NCBI GenBank assembly: GCA_037127315.1
Contig: JBBBDQ010000446.1
Span: 619,501 to 683,500 of the forward strand
Length of the DNA: 64,000 bases
DNA from: Ascarosepion bandense
Lineage: Eukaryota; Mollusca; Cephalopoda; Sepiida; Sepiidae
Direction of reading: 5' to 3'
The stretch's first letter is position 1, and each line of letters opens with the position of its first letter. A model generated the notes under the pieces. The model was not told the origin of the DNA and ran no database searches. It saw nothing but the letters and a program-made list of their open reading frames with translations. A program made the translations under genes and the position numbers. Below are positions 12,135 to 26,895 of the stretch, piece after piece.

Positions 12135-15100
12135 AGGAGAGACTTCAGTTGTCCCTAAATCTAAAAAAGGTTAAGATTGTAGTGATGGAGGAAAGGGTGA
12201 ATATTATAAAGACATGTAGGAGAGACTTCAGTTGATCCTAAGCCTAATATAGGTTTAGATTGTAGTGATGGAGGAAAGGGTGAATATTATAAAGATACGC
12301 AGGAGAGACTTCAGTTGACCCCAAACCTAATATAGGTTAAGATTGAAGTGATGGAGGAAATGGTGAGTATTGTAAAGATATGTAGGAGAGATTTCAGTTG
12401 ACACTATATCTAAAAAAGTTTCAAATTGTAGTGATGGAGGAAAGAGTGAATATTATAAAGATATGATGGAGAGACTTCAGTTGACCTTAAACCTAATAAA
12501 GATTAAGATTGTAGTGATGGAGGAAAGGGTGAATATTATAAGGATATATAGGAGAGATTTCAGCTGATCCTAAAACTAAAAAAGGTCAAGATTGTAGTGA
12601 AGGAGGAAAGGGTGAATATTATATATATATATCGGAGAGACTTTAGTTCAGCCTGAACATTAAATAAGCTTAAGATTGTAGTGATGGAGGGAAGGCTGAA
12701 TATTATAAAGTTATGTAGCAGAGACTTCAGTTGAACCTAAAACTCAAAAATGTTAAGTTTCTAGCGATGGTGGAAAGGGTGAATATTATAAAGATATTTA
12801 GGAGACACTTCAGTTGATCTTAAACCTAAAAAAATATAAGATTGTAGCGATGGAGGAAAGGGCGAATATTATAATTATATGTAGGAGAGATTTCAGCTGA
12901 CCCTAAACCTAATAAAGTTCAAGATTGTAGTGATGGATGAAAGGGTGAATATTATAAAGATCTGTAGGAGAGACTTCAGTTGACCCTAACCCTAATAAAG
13001 TTTAAGATTGTAGTGATGGATGAAAGGGTGAATATTATAAAGATATGTAGGAGAGACTTCAGTTGACCCTAAACCTAATAAAGTTTAAGATTGTAGTGAT
13101 GGAGGAAAAGGAAAATATTATAAAGATAGGTAGGAGAGACTTCAGTCGACATTAAACATAATATAGGTTAAGATTGTAGTGATGGAGGAAAGGGAGATTA
13201 TTATAAACATAGGTAGGAGAGATTTCAGTTGATCCTAAACCATGATGAAGTTTAAGATTATTATAAAGATATGTAGGAGAGATTTCTGTTGATCCTAAAC
13301 CATGATAAAGTTTAAGATTGTAGTGATGGAGGAAAGGGTGAATATTCTAAAGATATGTAGGAGACTTCAGTTGACCCTAAAAGTATAAATGTTAATTTTG
13401 TTGCGATGAAGGAAAGGGTGAATATTATTAAGATATGTAGGAGAGACTTCAGTTGACCCTAAGCCTAAAAAAAAGGTAAGTTTTTAGTGATGGAAGAAAG
13501 GGTGAATATTATAAAGATATGCATGAGAGACTTCAGTTGACCCTAAACCTAATAAAGGTTAAGATTGTAGTGATGGAAGAAAGGGTGAATATTATGAAGA
13601 TATGTAGGAGAGATTTCAGTTGTCACTAAACCTAATAAAGTTTAAGTTTGTAGTGATGGAGGAAAGGGTGAATATTATAAAGATATGTAGGAGAGACTTC
13701 AGTTGACCCTAAAACATAAGAAAGGTTAAGTTTGTAGTGATGGAGGAAAGGTTGAATATTATAAAGATATGTAGGAGAGACTTCAGTTGACCCTAAACCT
13801 AATAAGGGTTAAGATTGTAGTGGTGGAGGAAAGGGTGAATATTATAAAGATATGTAGGAGAGATTTCAGTTGTCACTAAACCTAATAAAGTTTAAGTTTC
13901 TAGTGATGGAGGAAAGGGAGAATATTATAAAGATATGTAGGAGGGACTTCAGTTGACCGTAAACCTAATAAGGGTTAAGATTGTAGTGATGGAGGAAAGG
14001 GTGAATATTATTAAGAAATTTAGGAGAGACTTCAGTTGACCCTAAACCATAAGAAAGGTTTTAGTTTGTAGTGATGGAGGAAAGGGTGAATATTATAAAG
14101 ATATGCAGGAGAGACTTCAGTTGACCCTAAGCCTAATAAAGGTTAAGATTGTAGTGGTGGAGGAAAGGGTGAATATTATAAAGATATGTAGGAGAGACTT
14201 CAGTTGACCCTAAACCATAATATAGGTTAACTTTTTAGTGATGGAGGAAAGGTTGAATATTATAAAGAAATGTACGAGAGACTTCAGTTGACCCTAAACC
14301 ATAATATAGGTTAACTTTTTAGTGATGGAGGAAAGGGTGAATATTATAAAGAAATTTAGGAGAGACTTCAGTTGACCCTAAACCATGAGAAAGGTTAAGT
14401 TTGTAGTGATGGAGGAAAGGGTGAATATTATAAAGATATGTAGGAGAGATTTCAGTTGTCACTAAACCTAATAAAGTTTAAGTTTGTAGTGATGGAGGAA
14501 AGGGTGAATATTATAAAGATATGTAGGAGAGACTTCAGTTGACCCTAAACCATAAGAAAGGTTAAGTTTGTAGTGATGGAGGAAAGGGTGAATATTATAA
14601 AGATATGTAGGAGAGACTTCAGTTGACCCTAAACCTAATAAAGGTTAACATTGTAGTGATGGAGGAAAGGGTGAATATTATAAAGATATGTAGGAGAGAT
14701 TTCAGTTGTCCCTAAACCTAATAAAGTTTAAGTTTGTAGAGATGGAGGAAAGGGTGAATATTATAAAGATATGTAGGAGAGACTTTAGTTGACCCTAAAC
14801 CATAAGAAAGGTTAAGATTGTAGTCGTGGATGAAAGGGTGAATATTATAAAGATATGTAGGAAAGACTTCAGTTGACCCTAAACCATAATAAAGATTAAG
14901 TTTGTAGTGATGGAGGGAAGGGTGAATATTATAAAGATATGCAGGAGAGACTTCAGTTGACCCTAAGGCTAATAAAGGTTAAGATTGTAGTGATGGAAAA
15001 AGGGTGAATATTATAAAGATATGTAGTATAGACTTCAGTTGACTTTAACCTAATAAAGGTTAAGATTGTAGTGATGGAGGAAAGGGTGAATATTATAAAG

Positions 15101-16688
15101 ATATGTAGGAGAGACTTCAGTTGACCCTAAACCATAATAATGGTTAAGTTTGTAGTGATGGAGGAAAGGGTGAATATTATAAAGATATGTAGGAGATACT
15201 TCAGTTGACCCTAAACCTAATAAGGGTTAAGATTGTACTGATGGAAGAAAGGGTGCATATTATAAAGATATGTAGGAGACACTTCAGTTGAACCTAAACC
15301 TAATAGGGGTTAAGATTGTAGTGATGGAGGAAAGGGTGAATATTATGAAGAAATTTAGGAGAGACTTCAGTTGACCCTAAACCATGAGAAAGGTTAAGTT
15401 TCTAGTGATGGAGGAAAGGGTGAATATTATAAAGATATGCAGGAGAGACTTCAGTTGACCCTAAGCCTAATAAAGGCTAAGATTGTAGTGGTGGAAGAAA
15501 GGGAGAATATTATAAATATATGTAGGAGAGACTTCAGTTGAGCCTAAAACATAATATAGGTTAACTTTTTAGTGATGGAGGAAAGGGTGAATATTATTAA
15601 GATATGCAGGAGAGACTTCAGTTGACCTCAAACCTAATAAAGGTTAAGATTGTAGTGATGGAGGAAAGGGTGAATATTATGAAGATATGTAGGAGAGACT
15701 TCAGTTGACCCTAAAACATAATAAAGTTTAAGTTTGTAGTGATGGAGGAAAGGGTGAATATCATAAAGATATGCAGGAGAGACTTCAGTTGACCCAAAGC
15801 CTGATAGAAGTTAAGATTGTAGTGATGGAGGAAAGGGTGAATATTATAAATATATGTATGGGAGACTTCAGTTGACACAAAATCTAATAAAGGTTAAGAT
15901 TGTAGTGATGGAAGAAAGGGTGAATATTATAAAGATACGCAGGAGAGACTTCAGTTGACCCCAAACCTAATATAGGTTAAGATTGAAGTGATGGAGGAAA
16001 TGGTGAGTATTGTAAAGATATGTAGGAGAGACTTCAGTTGACCTTAAACCTAATAAAGATTAAGATTGTAGTGATGGAGGAAAGGGTGAATATTATAAGG
16101 ATATATAGGAGAGATTTCAGCTGATCCTAAAACTAAAAAAGGTCAAGATTGTAGTGAAGGAGGAAATGGTGAATATTATATATATATATCGGAGAGACTT
16201 TAGTGCAGCCTGAACATTAAATAAGCTTAAGATTGTAGTGATGGAGGGAAGGCTGAATATTATAAAGTTATGTAGGAGAGACTTCAGTTGAACCTAAAAC
16301 GCAAAAATGTTAAGTTTCTAGCGATGGTGGAAAGGGTGAATATTATAAAGATATTTAGGAGACACTTCAGTTGACCTGAAACCTAAAAAAATATAAGAAT
16401 GTAGCGATGGAGGAAAGGGCGAATATTATAATTAAATGTAGGAGAGATTTCAGCTGACCCTAAACCTAATAAAGTTCAAGATTGTAGTGATGGATGAAAG
16501 GGTGAATATTATAAAGATCTGTAGGAGAGACTTCAGTTGACCCTAAACCTAATAAAGTTTAAGATTGTAGTGATGGATGAAAGGGTGAATATTATAAAGA
16601 TATGTAGGAGAGACTTCAGTTGACCCTAAACCTAATAAAGTTTAAGATTTTAGTGATGGAGGAAAGGGAAAATATTATAAAGATAGGT
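12135..16688. repeat. Satellite higher-order block, copy B (4,554 bp)
   Basis: Near-identical tandem partner of 7,581-12,134. At its right end the sequence leaves the 4,554-bp register and continues as a more diverged version of the material seen at 8,580 and 13,132, as expected if unequal crossing-over joined two out-of-register copies of an older higher-order repeat. Confidence 0.9.
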
Positions 16689-19600
16689 AGGAGAGACTTC
16701 AGTCGACACTAAACATAATATAGGTTAAGATTGTAGTGATGCAGGAAAGTGAGATTATTATAAAGATAGGTAGGAGAGATTTCAGTTGATCCTAAACCAT
16801 GATGAAGTTTAAGATTATTATAAAGATATGTAGGAGAGATTTCAGTTGATCCTAAACCATGATAAAGTTTAAGATTGTAGTGATGGAGGAAAGGGTGAAT
16901 ATTCTAAAGATATGTAGGAGACTTCAGTTGACCCTAAAAGTAAAAAATGTTAATTTTGTTGCTATGAACGAAAGGGTGAATATTATTAAGATATGTAGGA
17001 GAGACTTCAGTTGACCCTAAGCCTAATAAAGGTTAAGATTGTAGTGGTGGAGGAAAGGGTGAATATTATAAAGATATGTAGGAGAGACTTCAGTTGACCC
17101 TAAACCATAATATAGGTTAACTTTTTAGTGATGGAGGAAAGGGTGAATATTATAAAGAAATGTAGGAGAGACTTCAGTTGACCCTAAACCATAATATAGG
17201 TTAACATTTTAGTGATGGAGGAAAGGGTGAATGTTATAAAGAAATTTAGGAGAGATTTCAGTTGACCCTAAACCATGAGAAAGGTTAAGTTTGTAGTGAT
17301 GGAGGAAAGGGTGAATATTATAAAGATATGTAGTAGAGATTTCAGTTGTCACTAAACCTAATAAAGTTTAAGTTTGTAGTGATGGAGGAAAGGGTGAATA
17401 TTATAAAGATATGTAGGAGAGACTTCAGTTGACCCTAAACCATAAGAAAGGTTAAGTTTGTAGTGTTGGAGGAAAGGGTGAATATTATAAAGATATGTAG
17501 GAGAAACTTCAGTTGTCCCTAAACCTAATAAAGTTTAAGTTTGTAGAGATGGAGGAAAGGGTGAATATTATAAAGATATGTAGGAGAGACTTTAGTTGAC
17601 CCTAAACCATAAGAAATGTTAAGATTGTAGTGGTGGATGAAAGGGTGAATATTATGAAGATATGTAGGAGAGACTTCAGTTGACCATAAACAATAATAAA
17701 GATTAAGTTTGTAGTGATGGAGGGAAGGGGTGAATATTATAAAGATATGCAGGAGAGACTTCAGTTCACCCTAAGCCTAATAAAGGTTAAGATTGTAGTG
17801 ATGGAGGAAAGGGTGAATATTATAAATATATGTAGGAGAGACTTCAGTTGTCCCTAAACCATAATAATGGTTAAGTTTTTAGTGATGGAGGAAAGGGTGA
17901 ATATTATAAAGATATGTAGGAGATACTTCAGTTGACCCTAAACCTAATAAGGGTTAAGATTGTACTGATGGAAGAAAGGGTGCATATTATAAAGATATGT
18001 AGAAGACACTTCAGTTGACCCTAAACCTAATAAGGGTTAAGATTGTAGTGATGGAGGAAAGGGTGAATATTATGAAGAAATTTAGGAGAGACTTCAGTTG
18101 ACCCTAAACCATGAGAAAGGTTAAGTTTCTAGTGATGGAGGAAAGGGTGAATATTATAAAGATATGCAGGAGAGACTTCAGTTGACCTAAGCCTAATAAA
18201 GGCTGAGATTGTAGTGGTGGAAGAAGGGGAGAATATTATAAATATATGTAGGAGAGACTTCAGTTGACCCTAAAACATAATATAGGTTAACTTTTTAGTG
18301 ATGGAGGAAAGGGTGAATATTATTAAGATATGCAGGAGAGACTTCAGTTGACCTCAAACCTAATAAAGTTTAAGATTGTAGTGATGGAGGAAAGGGTGAA
18401 TATTATAAAGATATGTAGGCGAGACTTCATTTGTCCCTAAAAGATAATAGAGGTTAAGTTTGTAGTGATGGAGGAAAGGGTGAATATTATAAAGATATGT
18501 AGGAGAGACTTCAGTTGACCCTAAAACATAATATAGGTTAACTTTTTAGTGATGGAGGAAAGGGTGAATATTATTAAGATATGCAGGAGAGACTTCAGTT
18601 GACCTCAAACCTAATAAAGGTTAAGATTGTATTGATGTAGTAAAGGCTGAATATTAAAAAATATGTAGGAGAGACTTATGTAGACCCTAAACCTAAAAAA
18701 AGGTTAATATTGTAGTGATGGAGGAAAGGGTGAATATTATAAAGAAACATAGGAGAGACTTCAGTTGACCCTAAACCTAAAAAAGGTAATGATTGTATTG
18801 ATGGAGGAAAGGGGTGAATATCACAAAGATATGGAGGAGAGACATCAGTTGACCCAAAGCCTGATAGAAGTTAAGATTGTAGTGATGGAGGAAAGGGTGA
18901 ATATTATAAAGATATGTAGGAGAGACTTCAGTTGACCTTAAACCTAATAAAGGTTAAGATTGTAGCGATGGAGGAAAGGGTGAATATTATAAAGATATGT
19001 AGGAGAGACTTCATTTGATTCTAAACCATAATAAAGGTTAAGGTTGTAGTGATGGAGGAAAGGGTGAATAGTATAAAGATATGTAGGAGAGACTTTAGTT
19101 GACCTTAAACCTAATAAAGTTTAAGATTGTAGTGATGGAGGAAAGGATGAATATTATTAAGATATGTAGGAGAGATTTCAGTTGTCCCTAAACCCTAATA
19201 AAGGTTAAGTTTGTAGTGAGGGAGGAAAGGGTGAATATTATAAAAATAGTTAGGAGAGACTTCAGTTGACCCTAAACCTAATAAAGGTTAATATTGCATT
19301 GATGGAGGAAAGGGTGAATATAATAAAGAAAATTAGTAGAGACTTCAGTTGACCCTAAACCTAATAAAGGTGATGAGAGTATTGGTGGAGGAAAGGGTGA
19401 ATATTATAAAGAAATGTAGTAGAGACTTCAGTGGTCCCTAAACCCTAATAAAGGTTAAGATTGTAGTGATTGAGGAAAGGGTGAATATTATAAAGATATA
19501 TAGGAGAGACTACAGTTGACCCTAAACCTAATAAAGCTTAAGATTGTAGTGATGTAGGATAGGGTGAATATTATAAAGAAATGTAGGAGAGACTTCTCTT

Positions 19601-22600
19601 GAACCTAAACCATAATAAAGGTTTAGTTTGGAGTGATGGAGGAAACGGTGAATATTATAAAGAAATTTACGAAAGACTTCAGTTGACTCTAAACCTAATA
19701 ATGGTTAATATTGTATTGATGGAGGAAAAGGTGATTATTATAATGAAATTTAGGAGAGACTTCAGTTGACCCCAAACATAATAATGGTTAATTTTGTAGT
19801 GTTGGAGGAAAGGGTGAATATTATAAAGATATGTAGGAGAGACTTCAGTTGACCCTAAACCTAATAAGGGTTAAGATTGTAGTGTTGGAGGAAATGGTGA
19901 ATATTATAAAGATATGTAGGAGAGACTTAGGGTGACACTAAGCCTAATAAAGGTTAAGATTGTAGTGTTGGAGGAAAGGGTGAATATTATAAAGATATGT
20001 AGGAGAGACTTCAGTTGACACTAAACCTAATAAAGGTTAAGATTGTAGTGTTGGAGGAAAGGGTGAATATTATAAAGATATGTAGGAGAGACTTCAGTTG
20101 AGCCTAAACCATAATAAAGGTCAATTTGTAGTGATGGAGCAAAGGGTGAATATTATAAAGAAATGTAGGAAATACTTCAGTTGACCCTAAACCTAATAAG
20201 GGTTAAGATTGTAGTGATGGAGTAAAGAGTGAATAATATAAAGATATGTAGGAGAGACTTAGAGTTGAACCTAAACCTGATAAAGGTTAAGATTGTATTG
20301 ATGGAGGAAAGGGTGAATATTATAAAGAAATTTAGGAGAGACTTCAGTTGACCCTAAACCTAATAAACTTTAATATTGTATTGATGTAGGAAAAGATGAT
20401 TATTATAAAGAAATTTAGGAGAGATTTCAGTTGACACTAAACATAATAAAGGTTAATTTGTAGTCTTGGAGGAAAGGGTGAATATTATAAATATATGTAG
20501 GAGAGACTTCAGTTGACACTAAATCATAATAAAGGTTAAGATTGTTGTGATGGAGGAAAGGCTGAATATTATAAAGATATGTAAGAGAGACTTCAGTTGA
20601 CACTAAATCATAATAAATGTTAAATTTGTAGTGAAGGAGGAAAGCCTGAATATTATAAAGATATGTAGGAGAGACTTCAGTTGACCCTAAACCTAATAAA
20701 GGTTAAGATTTTAGCGATGGAGGATAGGGTGAATATTATATATATATGTAGGGGAGACTTCAGTTGAGCCTAAACCTAATAAAGTTTAAGATTTTAGCGA
20801 TGGAGGATAGGGTGAATATTATATATATATGTGAAGGTGAGACTTCAGTTGAGCCGAAACCATAATAAAGGTTAAGTTTGTAGTGATGGAGTAAAGGCTG
20901 AATATTATAAAGATATGTAGGAGAGACTTCAGTTGATCCTAAACCTAAGAAAGGGGAAGATTGTAGTGGTAGATGAAAGGGTGAATATTATAAATATATG
21001 TAGGAGAGACTTCAGTTGACACAAAACCTAATAAATTTACGTTTGTAGTGATGGAGAAAAGTGTGAATATTATAAAGATATGTAGGTGAGACTTAGGTTG
21101 AAACTAAACCATAAGAAAAGTTAAGAAAAGGTAAGTTTGGTTAATTTTGTAGTGTTGGAGGAAAGGGTGAATATTATAAAGATATGCAGGAGAGACTTCA
21201 GTTGACACTAAGCCTAATAAATGTTAAGATTGTAGTGTTGGAGGAAAGGGTGAATATTATAAAGATATGTAGGAGAGACTTCAGTTGAGCCTAAACCATA
21301 ATAAAGGTCAATTTGTAGTGATGGAGCATAGGGTGAATATTATAAAGAAATGTAGGAGAGACTTCAGTTGACCTTAAACCTAATAAGGGTTAAGATTGTA
21401 GTGATGGAGGAAAGGGTGAACATTATAAAGAAATGCAGGAGAGACTTCAGTTGTCCCTAAACCATAATAAAGTTCAAGTTTGTAGTGATGGAGGAAAGGC
21501 TGAATATTATAAAGATATGTAGGAGAGACTTCAGTTGACCCTAAACCTAATAAGGGTTAAGATTGTAGTGATGGAGGAAAGGGTGAATATTATAAAGATA
21601 TGTAGGAGAGACTTCAGTTGACACTAAACCTAATAAGGGTTAAGATTGTAGTGATGTAGTAAAGGGTGAATATTATAAAAATATGTAGGAGAGACTTCAG
21701 GTGACCCTAAATCATAATAAAGTTCAAGTTTGTAGTGATGGAGGAAAGGCTGAATATTATAAAGATACGTAGGAGAGACTTCAGTTGACATTAAACTAAT
21801 AAAGGTTAAGATTGTAGTGATGGAGTAAAGGGTGAATATTATAGAGATATGTAGGAGAGACTTCAGTTGACACTAAACCTAATAAGGGTTAAGAATGTAG
21901 TGATGGAGGAAAGGGTGATTATTATAAAGATATGTAGGAGAGACTTCAGTTGACCCTAAACCTAATAAGGGTTAAGATTGTAGTGATGGAGGAAAGGGTG
22001 AATATTATAAAGATATGTAAGAGAGACTTCAGTTGACCCTAAACCATAATAAAGTTCAAGTTTGTAGTGCTGGAGGATAGGCTGAATATTATAAAGATAT
22101 GTAGTATAGACTTCATTTGACCCTAAACCTAATAAAGTTTAAGATTTTAGCGATGGAGGATAGGATGAATATTATATATATATGCAGGTGAGACTTCGGT
22201 TGAGCCTAAACCATAATAAAGTTTAAGTTTTTAGTGATGTAGTAAAGGCTGAATATTAAAAAATATGTAGGAGACACTTCAGTTGTCCCTAAACCTAATA
22301 GAGTTTAAGATTTTAGTGATGGAGGAAAAGGTGAATATTATAAAGATATGTAGGTGAGACTTCAGTTGTCCCTAAACAATAATAAATTTTAAGTTTGTAG
22401 TGCTGGAGGAAAGGATGAATATTATAAAGATAAGCAGGAGAGACGTCTGTTGATCCTAAACCTAATAACGGGTAAGATTGTAGTGGTGGATGAAAGGGTG
22501 AATATTATAAAGATATGTAGGAGAGACTTCAGTTGACACTAAACATAATAAAGGTTACTTTTATAGTGATGGAGGAAAGTGTGAATATTATAAAGATATG

Positions 22601-25192
22601 TAGGTGAGACTTAGGTTGACACTAAACCATACGAAAAGTTAAGTTTGTAGTGATGGAGGAAAGGGTGAATATTATAAAGATATGAAGGAGAGACTTCAGT
22701 TGACCCTAAGCATAATAAACATTAAGATTGTAGTGGTGGATGAAAGAGTGAATATTATAAAGATATGTAGGAGAGACTTCAGTTGACACTAAACCTATTA
22801 AAGGTTAACATTTTAGTGATGGAGGAAAGGGTGAATATTATAAAGATATGTAGGAGAGACTTCAGTTGAGCCTAAACCATAATACTGGTCAATTTGTAGT
22901 GATGGAGCAAAGGGTGAATATTATAAAAAAATGTAGTAGAGACTTCAGTTGACATTAAACCAAATAAAGTTTAAGATTGTAGTGATGGAGGAAAGGGTGA
23001 ATATTATAAACATATGCAGAGAGACTTCAGTTAACACTAAACCTAATAAAGGTTAAGATTTTAGCGATGGACGAATGGATGAATATTATAAAGATATGCA
23101 GGAGGGACTTCAGTTGACCCTAAACCATAAGAAAGGTTAAGTTTGTAGTGATGGAGGAAAGGGTGAATATTATAAAGATATGTAGGAGAGACTTCAGTTG
23201 ACCCTAAACCTAATAAAGGTTAAGATTTTATCGATGGAGGATAGGGTGAATATTATATAGATATACAGGAGAGACTTCAGTTGACCTAAACCATAATAAA
23301 GTTTACGTTTGTAGTGATAGAGTAAACGCTGAATATTATAAAGATATGTAGGTGAAACTTCAGTTGTCCCTAAACAATAATAAAGTTTAAGTTCGTAGTG
23401 ATGGAGGAAAGGATGAATATTATAAAGATATGCAGGAGAGACTTCAATTGACCCTAAACATAATAAAGGCTAACATTGTAGTTGTGGATGAAAGGGTGAA
23501 TATCATAAAGATGGAGGAATGGGTGACTATTATAAATATATGTAGGTGAGACTTCAGTTGTCCCTGAACAATAATAAAGTTTAAGTTTGTAGTGATGGAG
23601 GAAAGGGTGAATATTAAAAAGATATGTAGGAGAGACTTCAGTTGACACTAAACCTAATAAGGTTAAGTTTGTCGTGATGGAGGAAAGGGTGAACATTATA
23701 AAGAAATGCAGGAGAGACTTCACTTGACCCTGAAACATAATATACGTTAAGTTTGTAGTGATGGAGGAAACAGTGAATATTATAAAGATATGTAGGAGAG
23801 ACTTCAGTTGAACCTAAACCTAATAAAGGTTAAGATTTTAGCGATGGAGGAATGGGTGAATATTATAAAGATATGCAGGAGACACTTCAGTTGACCCTAA
23901 ACCTAATAAAGTTTAAGATTGTAATGGTGTATCAAAGGGTGAATATTATAAAGATATGTTGGAGAGACTTCAGTTGACCCTAAACCTAATAAAGGCTAAG
24001 TTTGTATTGATGGAGGAAAGGGTGAATATTATAAAGATATGCAGGAGAGACTTCAGTTGACCCTAAACCTAATAAAGGTTAAGAATGTAGTGGTGGAGGA
24101 AAGGGTGAATATTATAAAAATATGTAGGGGAGACATCTATTGACACTAAACCTAATAAAGTTTATGTTTGTAGTGATGGATGAAAGGGTGAATATTATAA
24201 AGATATGTAGGAGAGACTTCAGTTGACCCTAAACCTTAATAAATTTTAAGTTTGTAGTGATGGAGGAAAGGTGAATATTATAAAGATATGCAGGAGACTT
24301 CTTTTGACCCTAAACGATAATAAATGTTAGGTTTGTAGTTATGGATGAAAGGGTGAATATTATAAATATATATATGAGAGACTTCAGTTGACCCTAAACC
24401 ATAAGAAAGGTTAAGATTGTAGTGGTGGAGCAAAGGGTGAATATTATAAAGATCTGTAGGAGAGACTTCTTTTGACCCTAAACCATAATAAATGTTAGGT
24501 TTGTAGTTATGGATGAAAGGGTGAATATTATAAATATATATATGAGAGACTTCAGTTGACCCTAAACCTAATAAAGGTTAAGATTGTAGTGATGGAGGAA
24601 AGGGTGAATATTATAGAGATATGTAGGAGAGTCTTCCGTTGTCCCTAAACCATAATAAAGTTTAAGTTTGTAGTGATGGAGGAAAGGGTGAATATTATGA
24701 AGAAAGGTAGGAGAGACTTCAGTTGACCGTAAAGCTAATAAAGTTTAAGTTTGTAGTGATAGAGGAAAGGGTGAATATTATAGAGATATGTAGGAGAGAC
24801 TTCCGTTGTCCCTAAACCATAATAAAGTTTAAGTTTGTAGTGATGGAGGAAAGGGTGAATATTATAAAGAAAGGTAGGAGAGACTTCAGTTGACCGTAAA
24901 GCTAATAAATGTTAAGTTTGTACTGATGGAGGAAAGGGCGAATATTATAGAGATATGTAGGAGAGACTTCAGTTGACCCTAAACCATAATAAAGTTTACT
25001 TTGTATTGATGGAGGAAAGGATGAATATTATAAAGATATGTAGGAGAGTCTTCAGTTGACCCTAAACCATAATAAAGTTTACTTGGTAGTGATGGAGGAA
25101 AGGACGAATATTATAAAGACATGTAGGAGAGACTTCAGTTGTCCCTAAACCATAATAAAGGTTAGGTTTGTAGTTGACGAGTAAAGGGTGAA

Positions 25193-25812
25193 TATTATAA
25201 AGATATGTAGGAGAGACTTCAGTTGACCCTAAACCATAATAAAGGTTAATCCTGTAGCGATGGAGGAAAGGGTGAATATTATAAAGCTATGTAGGAGAGA
25301 CTTCTTTTGACCCTAAACCATAATAAATGTTAGGTTTGTAATTATGGATGAAAGGGTGAATATTATAAAGATATGTATGAGAGATTTCAGTTGACACTAA
25401 ACCTAATAAATGTTAAGATTGTAGTTGACGAGTAAAGGGTGAATATTATAAAGATATGTAGGAGAGACTTCAGTTGACCCTAACCCTAATAAAGGTTAAG
25501 ATTGTAGTGATGGAGGAAAGGGTGAATATTATAGAGATATATAGGAGAGACTTCAGTTGACCGTAAAGCTAATAAAGATTAAGATTGTAGTGATGGAGAA
25601 AAGGGTGAATATTATAAAGATATGTAGGAGAGACTTCAGTTGACCCTAAATCATAATAAAGGATAAGTTTGTAGTGATGGAGGAAAGGGTGAATATTATA
25701 AAGATATGTATGTGAGACTTCAGTTGACACTGAACCATAATAAAGGTTAAGTTTGTAGTGTGGAGGAATCGGTGAATATTACAAAGATATGTAGGAGAGA
25801 CTTCAGTTGACC
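25193..25812. repeat. Satellite segment repeated 1,083 bp downstream (first copy)
   Basis: This segment recurs at 26,276-26,895, an offset of 1,083 bp (13 monomers). The shared rare variants include GAGACTTCTTTTGACC, TTTGTAATTATGGATG, GTAGTTGACGAG and an 82-bp monomer with GTAGTGTGGAGG. Confidence 0.8.
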
Positions 25813-26275
25813 CTAAACCATAATAAAGTTTACTTTCTAGTGATGGAGGAAAGGATGAATATTATAAAGATATGTAGGAAAGTCTACAGTTGACCCTAAA
25901 CCATAATAAAGTTTACTTTGTAGTGATGGAGGAAAGGATGAATATTATAAAGATATGTAGGAGAGACATCAGTTGTCCCTCAACCATAATAAAGGTTAGG
26001 TTTGTAGTTATGGAGGAAAGGGTGAATATTATAAAGATATGTAGGAGAGACTTCACTTGACCCTAAACCTAATAAAGGTTAAGATTGTAGTTGATGAGTA
26101 AAGGGTGAATATTATAAAGATATGTAGGAGAGACTTCAGTTGACCCTAAACCTAATAAAGTTTAAGATTGAAGTGGTGGATGAAAGGGTGAATATTATTA
26201 AGATATGTAGGAGAGACTTCAGTTGTCCCTAAACCTAATAATGTTTAAGATTTTAGCGATGGAGCAAAGGGTGTA

Positions 26276-26895
26276 TATTATAAAGATATGTAGGAGAGAC
26301 TTCAGTTGACCCTAAACCATAATAAAGGTTAATCTTGTAGCGATGGAGGAAAGGGTGAATATTATAAAGATATGTAGGAGAGACTTCTTTTGACCCTAAA
26401 CCATAATAAATGTTAGGTTTGTAATTATGGATGAAAGGGTGAATATTATAAAGATATGTATGAGAGCTTTCAGTTGACACTAAACCTAATAAATGTTAAG
26501 ATTGTAGTTGACGAGTAAAGGGTGAATATTATAAAGATATGTAGGAGAGACTTCAGTTGACCCTAACCCTAATAAAGGTTAAGATTGTAGTGATGGAGGA
26601 AAGGGTGAATATTATAGAGATATATAGGAGAGACTTCAGTTGACCGTAAAGCTAATAAAGATTAAGATTGTAGTGATGGAGAAAAGGGTGAATATTATAA
26701 AGATATGTAGGAGAGACTTCAGTTGACCCTAAATCATAATAAAGGATAAGTTTGTAGTGATGGAGGAAAGGGTGAATATTATAAAGATATGTATGTGAGA
26801 CTTCAGTTGACACTGAACCATAATAAAGGTTAAGTTTGTAGTGTGGAGGAAACGGTGAATATTATAAAGATATGTAGGAGAGACTTCAGGTGACC
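26276..26895. repeat. Satellite segment repeated 1,083 bp upstream (second copy)
   Basis: Second copy of 25,193-25,812 with a few substitutions. It marks a 13-monomer higher-order unit of intermediate age. Confidence 0.8.
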
